64,000 nt of DNA, taken from the NCBI RefSeq assembly GCF_003182155.1, contig NZ_QGTG01000001.1:1732991-1796990 (forward strand), written 5' to 3'. A program made the translations under genes and the position numbers. Of this stretch, positions 43,684-52,890 are shown one piece after another. A model generated the notes under the pieces. That model did not search any database, was not told the DNA's origin, and saw only the letters and a program-made list of their open reading frames with translations. Source of the stretch: Chitinophaga sp. S165 (lineage in GTDB: Bacteria > Bacteroidota > Bacteroidia > Chitinophagales > Chitinophagaceae). Every line of letters begins with the position of its first letter. Within the stretch, counting starts at the first letter, position 1.

Positions 43684-46600
43684 ATGAGCAATCAATCAAC
43701 AACCAGAAGCATCGACAATTATCAAAATCTGATACTTTCGATTACCCGTGATATCGCAACTGTACAAAACCGTGAAGATTTAAATAAACTCATAAAAGGC
43801 ACTTTAAGCCCTGTACTTGGATTCACGCACTCAACGGTATTTATCCTGAATAACGAAGGAAGTGAAATAATAAATTTCCTGGACAACTACAGTAATATCA
43901 GAGACGGATACCAGGAGCCAGTCTTCATCGGCAAAATACCTTTTAGCCATAAGGCAAACGCTGGTTCTGCCATCAGACATTTTTTTGATCTTGATGATCT
44001 GGTTCAAAAAGGAAACATCGCCCCTTTCTTAACTAGTAGTGATGCCCCTGAATATGGCTCCTTTCTCACCTTTGAGCTGGTAAAGGGTGGAGAAGGTATT
44101 GGACTATGGCTACTATTATTCGAAGAAGAATATAAAGGAAAAGCAATTTCAACAGTATTATGTGAACTAATTGCAAGTAATCTCACGCTCGCCATCCTGA
44201 ATATTAAAGCACAGGAAACGATTGAAAAAAACAAGAAGGAGCAAGAGATCGTCCAGGCATTAAATGTAGATTTTGTCACAATACGGGAAAAACAAGATCT
44301 GCTCAAAATCATCCATTTCAAGCTCGGAAGTATTTTCAATTTCCGTCACCATTGGGTGGCAACGGTAAACGAGGACCAACTTACCATGAGTACTTTTATG
44401 CAGGACACTGAATCAAAAACAAAGTCCCACCCAAAGTACAAACATTTGACCTACGCTAAATACACAATCGCCGATAAGATCTTTAACAGGGTTATCTTGG
44501 CCGGAGAGCCGCAGGTTTTTGATCTGGAAAAAATACTCGCTACAGGAACACTTCCTGAATATCTGCAAATAAATTACGAAAGCGGGATCAGAAAGGTCGT
44601 GATGCAAAGCCTGGAATTAGCGGGTAAGTTTATTGGAGTTTGGGCCTTATGTCTTGGAGAGCATGATGAAATTGATCATAATTACATCAACCTGGTTAAA
44701 GATATCGCAAACCAGTTTTCGATAGCAGTAGGTAACATTATAGCCAATGAAACAATTCAGTCCAGACAGGCGGAACAAGAATTGCTGTTGAAATTGAGTT
44801 GTGACATAACTTCTGTAAAAAGCAGAGAGAGCCTTCTTAAGGCATTAAAGCTCAATCTTAAAAAGATGTTCAATTTCAGGCGTCTCACGATCCTGACAAT
44901 GAATGACGGAAGTCATACCCCGCAGATATTTCTTTCGACGGACCCAACGGCTGAAAATCTCAGTTTAGCCAGTTATACAAGGTGGCCGATACAAGATGAT
45001 ATTTTCGACAAATGCATTTTAACAGCTGAACCATTGATATTTGATCTTGAAGCACTCACCGATTCAAGGAATGGCGACTTACCACTCTATTTAAAAGTCA
45101 ACTATGAGTCAGGATTAAAAAAGGCTGTTATTATACGTTTTTCAAAGAGCGAAGATGTCTTTGGTTTCTGGATCCTCTTCTTTGACCATGATCTGGTTTG
45201 GGATAAGGGAAAACAAAACCTGATCAAAGGCATATCGCATCAAATTTCAATTGCCGTATCTAACATTGTCGCAAATGAGGAAATCACAAAAAGAGAAGAA
45301 GAAAAAACCAGGTTGCTCGCTTTCAGTAATGCCATTGCTTCAGTGAAATCAATCAGAGAAATTTCCTCCGTCATCAATGCGCAGCTAACAGCATGGGGCA
45401 TCATAGGCGATCACTGTATGCATATCGTGAATGATGATAAAGTCACGCATTCTCTTTACTTATATGATCAGGAAGCGTTGTGGACGAAACTTCCTCAATT
45501 TAAGGAAATAAAGGCGGGTAAGTACCCGATCGCGGACGGTATAATGGACGGGATGATTAGCGGGAACCGCCTCATGGCGCACAACATACAGAAATATGAT
45601 AACAGAAATGAGCTCCCCAGGTATGTCGAATATTGGAAACTAGCCGGCATGAGCGAAATTGCAAGCATCCCTGTTAATATGGGCAACAAACTAATTGGGA
45701 TCCTAATACTAAAACTTTCGGCTCCATTCGCCCAACTTACTAATCAGCAAAGCTTACTTATAAGTATCTGCTCTCAAATAGCCATTGCGGTATCTAATCT
45801 TACAGCAAATGAGAAAATAAATAAACAGCTGGCTGAGATCGAACAATATAAAGGACAACTGGAAGACCAAACCAGTTACCTCAAAGAGGAAATTGAGATT
45901 ACTCAAAATTATGGGGATATCATCGGAGAGAGTTGGGCAATCAGGAAGACATTCAAATTGGTTTCCCAGGTTGCCATGTCTGACAGCACGGTACTGATAC
46001 AGGGAGAGACGGGTACAGGTAAGGAACTTATTGCCAGAGCTATCCATAATAGCTCTCCCAGAAAAGATAAGCTTATGGTTAAGGTGAACTGTGCAGCGCT
46101 CCCTCCCAATTTAATCGAGAGTGAGCTCTTTGGTCATGAACGTGGAAGCTTTACCGGTGCAACCGAACAACGGATCGGAAAAATTGAATTGGCAAAAAAC
46201 AGTACGCTTTTTCTGGACGAAATAGGAGAAATGTCGCTTGATCTGCAAGTGAAGCTTCTTCGTGCACTGCAGGAAAAAGAAATTGAGCGAGTAGGCGGAA
46301 ACAAGACCATAAAGGTTGATATCAGGATTGTAGCCGCAACGAACCGCGATCTGGAAAAAGAGGTTGCTAAAGGCAGGTTTAGAAGCGATCTTTATTATCG
46401 CCTGAATATATTTCCAATATCACTACCACCCCTTAGAGATCGAAAGGAAGATATTCCTCTTCTCGCCGCGTACTTTGTCCGACGGTTTGCCCAAAAAGCC
46501 GGACGTCAGATCACCACTTTCAGCGACATTGCTATGCAGCATATGATGCGATACAGCTGGCCAGGAAATATAAGGGAGCTTGAACACGTTATAGAACGCT

Positions 46601-46863
46601 GTGTCCTGCTTTCTTCTGGAGATGCTATCAAATTTGCCGATCTGCTGCCATTAAGCAAGCCGGCATCACCCGATCCTACAGCTATCGAAACGACTTTAAA
46701 GACCATCGATGAGAATGAACGCGATCATATCCTGCGGATACTAAAATACTGCGGTGGCAAAATTGCCGGTGATAGCGGCGCTGCTCAAATACTAGGAGTG
46801 CCGGCCGGTACCCTCTATTCGAAAATGAAAAAGCTCGGTATCAAACGTGAACATTCAATATAA
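43684..46863 (+). CDS. Sigma-54-dependent transcriptional activator with four tandem GAF-like repeats
   Basis: A 1059-residue bacterial enhancer-binding protein. The N-terminal 720 residues are four similar units of about 175 residues (starting near 13, 190, 364 and 541), each beginning with a helix such as [20 protein letters not shown] and ending with a helix like [20 protein letters not shown]. The AAA+ core (about 744-985) has Walker A GETGTGKE (about 773), Walker [11 protein letters not shown], and the sigma-54 contact loop GSFTGA (about 821) instead of the usual GAFTGA. A C-terminal Fis-type HTH (about 1015-1057) ends in [20 protein letters not shown]. It activates RpoN promoters after sensing small molecules through the GAF-like units. 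Targets are unknown. Confidence 0.92.
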   Translation: MSNQSTTRSIDNYQNLILSITRDIATVQNREDLNKLIKGTLSPVLGFTHSTVFILNNEGSEIINFLDNYSNIRDGYQEPVFIGKIPFSHKANAGSAIRHFFDLDDLVQKGNIAPFLTSSDAPEYGSFLTFELVKGGEGIGLWLLLFEEEYKGKAISTVLCELIASNLTLAILNIKAQETIEKNKKEQEIVQALNVDFVTIREKQDLLKIIHFKLGSIFNFRHHWVATVNEDQLTMSTFMQDTESKTKSHPKYKHLTYAKYTIADKIFNRVILAGEPQVFDLEKILATGTLPEYLQINYESGIRKVVMQSLELAGKFIGVWALCLGEHDEIDHNYINLVKDIANQFSIAVGNIIANETIQSRQAEQELLLKLSCDITSVKSRESLLKALKLNLKKMFNFRRLTILTMNDGSHTPQIFLSTDPTAENLSLASYTRWPIQDDIFDKCILTAEPLIFDLEALTDSRNGDLPLYLKVNYESGLKKAVIIRFSKSEDVFGFWILFFDHDLVWDKGKQNLIKGISHQISIAVSNIVANEEITKREEEKTRLLAFSNAIASVKSIREISSVINAQLTAWGIIGDHCMHIVNDDKVTHSLYLYDQEALWTKLPQFKEIKAGKYPIADGIMDGMISGNRLMAHNIQKYDNRNELPRYVEYWKLAGMSEIASIPVNMGNKLIGILILKLSAPFAQLTNQQSLLISICSQIAIAVSNLTANEKINKQLAEIEQYKGQLEDQTSYLKEEIEITQNYGDIIGESWAIRKTFKLVSQVAMSDSTVLIQGETGTGKELIARAIHNSSPRKDKLMVKVNCAALPPNLIESELFGHERGSFTGATEQRIGKIELAKNSTLFLDEIGEMSLDLQVKLLRALQEKEIERVGGNKTIKVDIRIVAATNRDLEKEVAKGRFRSDLYYRLNIFPISLPPLRDRKEDIPLLAAYFVRRFAQKAGRQITTFSDIAMQHMMRYSWPGNIRELEHVIERCVLLSSGDAIKFADLLPLSKPASPDPTAIETTLKTIDENERDHILRILKYCGGKIAGDSGAAQILGVPAGTLYSKMKKLGIKREHSI

Positions 46864-46984
46864 TTTCATCTTAACACATTCCCTCTTTCCTTAAGTTGCT
46901 GTAAGATGTGATTTAAGAATTTAAGGAAGACAGCGGTTTATAGAAATAATCCACTGCCTTCCTGATTCAAACACCTACCTGACT

Positions 46985-47857
46985 TTAATTGCTTCCTAGA
47001 AAGAATTCGGCTTCTCTGTTAAAATCCTCATGATATTGAAACAACCCTCCATGACCTGCATCACTCCAGACGATCAATTTCGAATTCTGGAGGTGCTTGG
47101 CCAACGTGAAAGAATTAAGTGTCGGCACAATAAGATCAGAAGTTCCATTCACAATTAAAACAGGATGCTTAATCCCTGCCAGTTGCTGATGGCCATTATC
47201 TTGCTGATAACCATAGGTGATAATTGCTTTCGCCTGCGCTCCGATAGTTGCGCCGCTATTGGGAACATCTCTGTTAACAGTTCTTGAGCCAAGCCTCTTC
47301 ATGAAAGCCCTGCCGGCGCTGATGCCTTCCTCTGATTTTGTAAAAAACAGATTAATCAATGCATTTTCAGGTCCATCTTTCATTCCTTCACCGATGACTG
47401 CTTCCAGTTGCGTGATGCCAGCCGAACCTATTGGGCCGGTTCCTGCGAGTATAAGTTTTCTCACCAGTGATGGACGATTTGCAACGATCTCCTGTGCTAT
47501 AAATCCTCCGAGTGAAAAACCTAATAGATCAACCTGCTCATAACCCAGGGCATCAATAAAATCTATCGCATCTTTAGCCATCTCAGCAACGCTGTCGGGC
47601 GCACTTCCCTCTGAGCTGGCAACGCCTTTATTGTTAAAAAGTATGACGTACCTGTTTTGAGCAAAGGCATTTGTAACTGCCGGATCCCAATTGTCCATCG
47701 TTCCTGTAAAATGTTGCAGGAATATTAATGGTACTCCTACTTTTTTCCCGAAGGCACGATAAGCAAATTTTACATTCTTTACATCCACATAACTTGTGGG
47801 AACAGTTTCGTGAGTGAACACCTCTGCGTTTGTTTCTTCAATTGTTTTCATTTTCAT
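46985..47857 (-). CDS. Alpha/beta hydrolase
   Basis: A 290-residue alpha/beta-hydrolase-fold enzyme. Oxyanion-hole region LIFLQHFTGTMDNWD replaces the usual HG motif with QHF. The nucleophile elbow is GFSLGG (about residues 116-121), with acid Asp in LIVNGTSDLIVPTLNSFTLA and catalytic His in WSDAGHGGLFQYHEDF. No signal peptide, so cytosolic. The overall look is that of the 3-oxoadipate-enol-lactonase/haloalkane-dehalogenase-like group, and a specific substrate cannot be given. It is the downstream gene after the exported hydrolase on the same strand (63-base gap), so both can be read from the promoter at 48765-48811. Confidence 0.92.
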   Translation of the reverse strand: MKMKTIEETNAEVFTHETVPTSYVDVKNVKFAYRAFGKKVGVPLIFLQHFTGTMDNWDPAVTNAFAQNRYVILFNNKGVASSEGSAPDSVAEMAKDAIDFIDALGYEQVDLLGFSLGGFIAQEIVANRPSLVRKLILAGTGPIGSAGITQLEAVIGEGMKDGPENALINLFFTKSEEGISAGRAFMKRLGSRTVNRDVPNSGATIGAQAKAIITYGYQQDNGHQQLAGIKHPVLIVNGTSDLIVPTLNSFTLAKHLQNSKLIVWSDAGHGGLFQYHEDFNREAEFFLGSN

Positions 47858-47920
47858 TGTTTTTATCTGTACTGTATATTAAAATTCATCTCAGTCTGTT
47901 AACAAACGGTCCTCTCCTGC

Positions 47921-48736
47921 TTATTGGCCGATCTTTTTCAAGAGTATGGCTAACGAATCAGCCTTTGTTATTGATGCGCAATGACCCGCATTCAGCTGAT
48001 AAACTTCTTTAACAGCTGCAGTATTGATCATTTCGTTTTGTAAATCGGGAGAAATTGTATGGTCTTGTAAAGTCTTGATGTAAGCTTTTGCAACAGATCC
48101 GAAGTTTGCCGAAGTTAGCGCCACAGTATCTATCAGTGGTTGAGCGGGTTCAGTTTTGTAGTGATTTAACACCAGGTTTTGAGCCTGAGTTGATCCGTCC
48201 TGGATAAATACATCTACTATGTGCGTGCCTTCTATGTCGACGGTTGAATGATCTGCTGAGAACTTTAAGATGTCCAATGTAAGGTGTGATCCTGCATCTG
48301 TAGTTGCGATCCCAAATAAAGACTGCCCTGAGGTTGGAAGATACGCTGCGAGGTAAACAAGCTTCTCAACCTTAGTGGGTACCTGCTCAGCCACAGCAGA
48401 AATGATCATACCTCCCAGGCTATGGCCTACCAGAATTACTTTGCCATTCATACTTGTCATGGCATCAATAACTTTATCTCTATAAAGATTTAAAGTTATC
48501 CTTGAAGCATCGGTCGCATCGCTACCATGACCAGGAAGTTGAACAACTGTAACATTATTTCCATCTTTAATCAAACTTGCTTTCACAGAATCAAATACAT
48601 AAGGGGCTTCCCAGGCTCCGTGAACAAGTAGATAATTTTTAACCGAAGGATTTGTTTCATCATTCTTTTTTGAACAAGATGAAAACATCAAGGCAGCAGT
48701 GGCTGCGAAAAACAGCATTAAAATAAGTTTCTTCAT
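47921..48736 (-). CDS. Alpha/beta hydrolase lipoprotein
   Basis: A 271-residue exported hydrolase with lipoprotein signal (MKKLILMLFFAATAALMFSS then C). The fold is the same as the next hydrolase gene: LLVHGAWEAPYVFDSVKASL, the nucleophile elbow GHSLGG (about residue 105), and a His in LNAGHCASITKADSLAI. Sequence order and spacing match the 49954 gene closely (GAWSDASSWDAVVPQLKKQG there), so these two are paralogues, one lipidated and one soluble exported. They resemble the AB_hydrolase_6 salicylate-esterase-like group. The gene carries the palindrome-plus-promoter module at 48765-48811 exactly as its paralogue does, so they are probably co-regulated. Substrate unknown. Confidence 0.9.
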   Translation of the reverse strand: MKKLILMLFFAATAALMFSSCSKKNDETNPSVKNYLLVHGAWEAPYVFDSVKASLIKDGNNVTVVQLPGHGSDATDASRITLNLYRDKVIDAMTSMNGKVILVGHSLGGMIISAVAEQVPTKVEKLVYLAAYLPTSGQSLFGIATTDAGSHLTLDILKFSADHSTVDIEGTHIVDVFIQDGSTQAQNLVLNHYKTEPAQPLIDTVALTSANFGSVAKAYIKTLQDHTISPDLQNEMINTAAVKEVYQLNAGHCASITKADSLAILLKKIGQ

Positions 48737-48764
48737 GACTATAAGCGGCTAGTTTTTTAGCACA

Positions 48765-48811
48765 CCACAAACTTAGAATTAACCTACCCCGAAAATCTTA
48801 ACCGATGTTAA
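48765..48811 (-). promoter_or_regulatory. Class II-like Crp/Fnr promoter of the hydrolase lipoprotein
   Basis: On the minus strand: TTAACATCGGTTAA (plus 48798-48811), 25 bases, GTTTG (plus 48768-48772) within TAAGTTTG, which fits TAnnTTTG, then TGGTGTGCTAAA. The core begins 62 bases before the start codon at 48736. The same layout recurs at 50780-50823 and 52738-52781. Confidence 0.75.
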
Positions 48812-49165
48812 AATCAGAAAGTGACAGGAATTATTTTTTTCAACCAGCCTCTTTATTTCAAGACTAAATATCCGTCATCGATATATCAAGACCTGATCAG
48901 TCAGACCCAAACCTATAACGATAACCTTAAAGTTATTTGGAGGGCAAAAGCTTGTTTTGGGTATTTATTTAGCGAAGAACCGGTACTATCGGAATATCAA
49001 TAGCAGGGAAGGAATTGTTGAAATATCAATATCTGCCTTCAGCCATATAACCATGCAACAATATGGCATACAATTATTTACAAATCTGGCATGTATTTTA
49101 CATATGCAGAGGCACATGGGCTGTAACCATAGGCTTGGAAAGAATACACTTTAATCTGAACTGCA
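48812..49165. other. Intergenic remainder before the second Crp/Fnr gene
   Basis: About 350 AT-rich bases between divergent genes (429 including the operator). No further palindrome, hairpin or ORF of note. The promoter of the gene at 49166 is not recognisable. Confidence 0.35.
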
Positions 49166-49831
49166 ATGAAATACACTGATCTTACATCTGCACTATCCCT
49201 ACTCAACACTATTGGCAAACTGACAGGACTGAACGGCACAACTATCGAATTAATGCTGAATAACAGTAAAGAATTGGAAATCCCCAAAGGGGATACGATA
49301 AATAATGATGGAACACTATGCAGGTATCTCTATTTTATCATGTCAGGTAAAGCAAGATTATACTATGTAGATTATGCGGGAAAAATCATCACCTGGTCCT
49401 TCCATTTTAATGATATACAAAGTACACTTAAGAACCTTTACATTGTTGACTATAAGAGCGTATTAGTGAACGCTTCAGGGAATATGCTCATTGAAGCCCT
49501 TACGGATACCAGATTACTAAGGATCGGAAGCAGAGAACTCTGGGATAAATTCGATAGTGAACCGGCAATGGAGAAATGTTTGCATAAACTGCGCGAGCAC
49601 TCCTTTATTGCGGCATATGGACGGATCCTGAATATGCTTACGCAATCTGCCAGTGAAAGGTATAATCACCTATTATATCATGAACCACACTTGTTGCAGA
49701 TGTTCGCCGACAAACACCTTGCATCATATCTGGGAATTGAACCTCAATCTTTAAGCCGTATCAGAAGAAATTTAAAATCGTCTTCTTCACAGCGCAGATC
49801 AGTAGAATTTTCCAGTGATATCAGGTCATGA
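49166..49831 (+). CDS. Crp/Fnr-family transcriptional regulator
   Basis: A 221-residue regulator with a cyclic-nucleotide-binding-like barrel (about residues 30-125, KELEIPKGDTINNDGTLCRY then LYFIMSGKARLYYVDYAGKI), a long central helix, and a DNA-binding end LLQMFADKHLASYLGIEPQS followed by LSRIRRNLK. The C-terminal tail is longer than usual and Ser-rich (SSSSQRRSVEFSSDIRS). No effector-binding signature or Cys cluster is visible. It is one of three such regulators within 9 kb and lies between two genes whose promoters contain the shared palindrome TTAAC-N4-GTTAA, so it is a leading candidate for their activator. It may be monocistronic; a shared terminator lies 60 bases beyond. Confidence 0.9.
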   Translation: MKYTDLTSALSLLNTIGKLTGLNGTTIELMLNNSKELEIPKGDTINNDGTLCRYLYFIMSGKARLYYVDYAGKIITWSFHFNDIQSTLKNLYIVDYKSVLVNASGNMLIEALTDTRLLRIGSRELWDKFDSEPAMEKCLHKLREHSFIAAYGRILNMLTQSASERYNHLLYHEPHLLQMFADKHLASYLGIEPQSLSRIRRNLKSSSSQRRSVEFSSDIRS

Positions 49832-49891
49832 TATTAGATCAAAATGATCAGGCAATTAAATACGTCATGTACGATTGCCATCAAAAAAAAC

Positions 49892-49923
49892 ATGGTCCCT
49901 TTCAACAATTTGAAAGGGACCAT
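49892..49923. terminator. Bidirectional terminator between Crp/Fnr and hydrolase genes
   Basis: ATGGTCCCTTTCAA (49892-49905) pairs completely with TTGAAAGGGACCAT (49910-49923) around CAAT. On the minus strand a run of eight T follows, so it is a strong terminator for the hydrolase gene ending at 49954; it also serves the plus-strand gene. Confidence 0.85.
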
Positions 49924-49953
49924 TAGCACACATGTTCGTTTTCAGGTTACCAT

Positions 49954-50748
49954 CTATTTACTTTCGGAGATGATAATATCTGCCAGCTTATCAGGCATTG
50001 AGATAAATGGAGTATGGCTGCTGGATAAGGTATACACTTTATCTACTTTACCCGCTTTTACCATATGCTGTTGTGCTCCATAGCTGATTGCATTATCATT
50101 AACAGTATGGATAAATACTTTTCTGATGCTGCCAAAGTTCTGCTCTGTCAGCTGAACCGGAGTAGCCAGGGGAGCAAGCGGTTCAGGCTTGATATGGCTC
50201 GCAAGATATTGCTGAACCGGAGGTGGTGCATCTGCTGCGAAAATATCTGCTACGGCATCCTTTGCAATGATCGCCTGACCGTGCTCTTTATCAACTGTAA
50301 GTGATTTACCGATGTGTGATCCCGGGTCCTGTTGCGCCAGTGACAAAAGACTTTCGCCATTATGAGGCAATGCGGCAGCAAGGTAAATCAGTTCGCCTAT
50401 CTGACCAGGAATATCTTCGGCGACCTGGCTTATCACCAGACCAGCGAAACTATGCCCCACCAGTACCACTTCTTTACGGGAACCGATGGCTGATTTTACC
50501 TGGTCAACATACGTTTTAAAAGTGATTTCCGCAAAGGAGGTGTTATCTGCGCCGTGGCCTGTAAGATTAACCGTGATCACTTCGTTGCCCTGCTTTTTAA
50601 GCTGTGGGACAACTGCATCCCATGAAGAGGCATCAGACCAGGCACCATGGATCAAGACAATTGTTTTTGGACTCTTGTCATTTTTTTTCTGGGCTTGAGT
50701 AGAGATTCCGAATAGACTCATAACCATAATAATTATTGCTGTTTTCAT
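49954..50748 (-). CDS. Exported alpha/beta hydrolase, paralogue of the 47921 gene
   Basis: A 264-residue exported hydrolase with signal peptide MKTAIIIMVMSLFGISTQAQ. Motifs: TIVLIHGAWSDASSWDAVVP (oxyanion-hole region), nucleophile elbow GHSFAG (about residue 97), and catalytic His in SSSHTPFISMPDKLAD. Compared with the 47921 gene, it keeps the same strand-helix order and the QNFGS/ANFGS element before the acid residue region, showing shared ancestry. Both resemble plant methyl-salicylate-esterase-like or AB_hydrolase_6 proteins. Its promoter (50780-50823) has the same palindrome, spacing and start-region sequence as the paralogue. Substrate unknown; probably a periplasmic esterase or lactonase. 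Confidence 0.9.
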   Translation of the reverse strand: MKTAIIIMVMSLFGISTQAQKKNDKSPKTIVLIHGAWSDASSWDAVVPQLKKQGNEVITVNLTGHGADNTSFAEITFKTYVDQVKSAIGSRKEVVLVGHSFAGLVISQVAEDIPGQIGELIYLAAALPHNGESLLSLAQQDPGSHIGKSLTVDKEHGQAIIAKDAVADIFAADAPPPVQQYLASHIKPEPLAPLATPVQLTEQNFGSIRKVFIHTVNDNAISYGAQQHMVKAGKVDKVYTLSSSHTPFISMPDKLADIIISESK

Positions 50749-50779
50749 GTTGTTTAATGCCTAATTGTTTAGGACAGTA

Positions 50780-50826
50780 CAAACCTCCGACAAATCAACA
50801 GCAATAATTTTAACCGATGTTAAAAT
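50780..50826 (-). promoter_or_regulatory. Class II-like Crp/Fnr promoter of the exported hydrolase
   Basis: On the minus strand: TTAACATCGGTTAA (plus 50810-50823) inside the 20-base palindrome with arms ATTTTAAC/GTTAAAAT (50807-50826), then 25 bases, GTTTG (plus 50780-50784) and TACTGTCCTAAA. The core starts 62 bases before the start codon at 50748, the same distance as at 48798. Confidence 0.75.
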
Positions 50827-50865
50827 CCAAAATCAGCTAGAAAAATCTTTGAGATCAATCTGAAC

Positions 50866-51462
50866 TTATCGTTCAATCATTCTCTTTCGGATCCGGCTAA
50901 GAGAAGGTCCCTGGATACCCAAATAAGAGGCGATATGATAAAGGGGGACATTATTGAAGATGTTTGGGTGCTTCTCTAACATTTCACGGTAACGGTCTTC
51001 AGCGGATTTAAACAAAAATCCTTCGGTATTGGACATTACTTCATGGAAAGCCATTTCAGCGACGATCCTACCGAATCTTTCCCACTGATGAGATTGACCG
51101 TATAGCAGATTGAGGTCATCGATATGAATATATAATATCAGGGAATCAACCATGGCTTCTGTATAATAATCGCATGATGTCTGACTTAAAAAACTCTTAT
51201 AGGATGTAACAAACTGCTGGTCGGTAAAAAACAACATGTTCTTTTCCTCGCCCGTTTCAGTATTTACACGGTAGATCCGAAATACTCCATTTATGATAAA
51301 TCCCAGGTGCTTACAAACGTTCTTGTATTCGTTGTAAAATTCGCCTTTCTTATATTGCTGAACTTTCCAGTAAGGCAAGGACAAATCGAATTCATCCGGT
51401 TTCATCCCAAAGGAGCCTAATTTCTCCTTTAATAAGGCTGTTTCTGTTGCACTCTTTATCAT
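50866..51462 (-). CDS. Crp/Fnr-family transcriptional regulator
   Basis: A 198-residue regulator. The cyclic-nucleotide-binding-like barrel (about residues 25-120) includes VQQYKKGEFYNEYKNVCKHL, GFIINGVFRIYRVNTETGEE and YKSFLSQTSCDYY. The C-terminal winged helix has FNNVPLYHIASYLGIQGPSL then SRIRKRMIER. Cysteines (CKHL, SCDYY) are not in an Fnr-type cluster. The effector is unknown. It lies directly upstream of the hydrolase promoter at 50780 (same strand), so it is the nearest candidate for binding that palindrome. Its own promoter is not evident. Its family and length are normal. Confidence 0.9.
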   Translation of the reverse strand: MIKSATETALLKEKLGSFGMKPDEFDLSLPYWKVQQYKKGEFYNEYKNVCKHLGFIINGVFRIYRVNTETGEEKNMLFFTDQQFVTSYKSFLSQTSCDYYTEAMVDSLILYIHIDDLNLLYGQSHQWERFGRIVAEMAFHEVMSNTEGFLFKSAEDRYREMLEKHPNIFNNVPLYHIASYLGIQGPSLSRIRKRMIER

Positions 51463-51573
51463 TTCGTGAAAGTATCACATTTAAGGATAATCCACAATGG
51501 TAGTTGCTACCGGCCATCCCAATTTTACATCAAAAATCAAATTTCTGCCTGGTTACAGTAGTGTAATAAAGCA

Positions 51574-51607
51574 ATAGAGAGTAGAACCCAATGTTCCTAC
51601 TCTCTAT
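51574..51607 (-). terminator. Terminator of the retropepsin-like gene
   Basis: ATAGAGAGTAG and CTACTCTCTAT form a perfect 11-base stem, 57 bases after the minus-strand stop at 51664. The following minus-strand sequence (TGCTTTATT) is only moderately T-rich. Confidence 0.6.
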
Positions 51608-51663
51608 ATTCATTTGTGACGTTACCACAATAAAGCTGTTCTAACCGACACTGCCGACACATA

Positions 51664-52614
51664 CTATTTTTCCAAGATGTAAATCTTCTTTTCCGCGTAA
51701 TCCCATACTGTCTTATACTGATCCAGAAACCTATAGCCGAAACACATAAAGCTGGGTTCCTCAACCTGAAGTGCTTTTCGAAACACATCAGTACCTTTCC
51801 GGCTCATAGGAGGAGTACCGATCACATTAGTTTTAAAAGTCCCGTCAATTACAACGTCATTGACATTGAACAGCTCTTCACCATATCCATCAATTCCGCC
51901 CGACACCAAAAGTCCCTTTGCTTTAAGTTCTTTTTCTACGTTTTCTTCAAACTGAATAATTCCGAATTGTCCTGTATCAAATGCTCCCAAAACATCGGTA
52001 TCCCCTATTTTGACATGCACCAACGGTATATTAGGCCGGCTTCTGAGCTCAAAATTGATAATCGCTATTACCCGCTCTCCGTTTAGAAAATCTTTGGAAG
52101 AGCTTCGCTGTTCTGTATTTTTATATAATGTAATCTTCCTTCTTAAATAATCCAGCTTAAGAATATATCCTTTAAAAAAATTGTATCCGATAAATCCCAT
52201 TAGATCGGGCGTGATACTCCTCTGCAGGAAATCCAGTTTCGCACTCTTGATATTGAGCAAATTCCGGTAAGTTAAGCCATTGGTGAATTTAAGCTCGGCA
52301 ATGGTATCGCTAATGTTTTCATCAAATGATTGCCCGCTGCCGAAGTTACCTTTACCTTTTTTCTTTGTTTTCAAATTAACAAGGTTATCATTGAGATTTA
52401 AGGCGGCCTCCGTTCCATTATCAAACATCAACTTCCCCTTTATACCATTGACTTCGACCGAAACAAAAGGATAGGCATTTACCATTGTTATAGGGAAAAC
52501 AATGCTGTCACCATGGAAAATTGGAATGTGTTCATAAACCTGTTCCGTTGACAGTTGCCCCAGGGCGCCAAGCTGTATACTACATAGCAAAACAGCTATC
52601 ATCATCTTTTTCAT
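51664..52614 (-). CDS. Exported retropepsin-like aspartic protease-type protein with two domains
   Basis: A 316-residue protein with signal peptide (MKKMMIAVLLCSIQLGALGQ). It consists of two halves, each like a retropepsin monomer. The first has VEVNGIKGKLMFDNGTEAAL (FDNGT in place of F/LDTGS/A) and ends in MGFIGYNFFKGYILKLDYLR. The second has VKIGDTDVLGAFDTGQFGII and ends in FGYRFLDQYKTVWDYAEKK. So the aspartic motif is DTG in the second and DNG in the first. Catalytic pairing within one chain is possible, but the altered first motif may mean reduced or lost activity. Located in the periplasm or on the surface. Its promoter has the same palindrome as two hydrolase genes nearby. Confidence 0.85.
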   Translation of the reverse strand: MKKMMIAVLLCSIQLGALGQLSTEQVYEHIPIFHGDSIVFPITMVNAYPFVSVEVNGIKGKLMFDNGTEAALNLNDNLVNLKTKKKGKGNFGSGQSFDENISDTIAELKFTNGLTYRNLLNIKSAKLDFLQRSITPDLMGFIGYNFFKGYILKLDYLRRKITLYKNTEQRSSSKDFLNGERVIAIINFELRSRPNIPLVHVKIGDTDVLGAFDTGQFGIIQFEENVEKELKAKGLLVSGGIDGYGEELFNVNDVVIDGTFKTNVIGTPPMSRKGTDVFRKALQVEEPSFMCFGYRFLDQYKTVWDYAEKKIYILEK

Positions 52615-52737
52615 AAATTGTTTCTTAATAAGGATTTATTCTTTTGGCTAATCAATATGGCTTAAGAAAGCCCAATAGTGCGATCGCCTATTGTTAGATC
52701 TTTCATGCTCTCGAATGCCTACGTATTTAACACGCCA

Positions 52738-52781
52738 CAAACATCGTTCTATCTTTTATCAATAAAATTAACATGGGTTAA
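52738..52781 (-). promoter_or_regulatory. Class II-like Crp/Fnr promoter of the retropepsin-like gene
   Basis: On the minus strand: TTAACCCATGTTAA (plus 52768-52781), 25 bases, GTTTG (plus 52738-52742), then TGGCGTGTTAAA. It is 154 bases before the start codon at 52614, so the leader is longer than in the two hydrolase genes, but the operator-to-box distance is identical. Confidence 0.7.
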
Positions 52782-52890
52782 CATTATCCCCGCTGAATAA
52801 CCCGAGGTTTGTCGTGTACTAAACAGTTAGTTGCCAAACAAATTACCTGAAGGCACGGGCTGGCCATTCCTATAATTAAACCTAAAACAG

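Noticed and set aside
46921..46970. Imperfect hairpin after the sigma-54 activator as terminator
   Set aside because: The stem GGAAG...CTTCC is interrupted by mismatches and has a 14-base loop without a T-run, so support is too weak.
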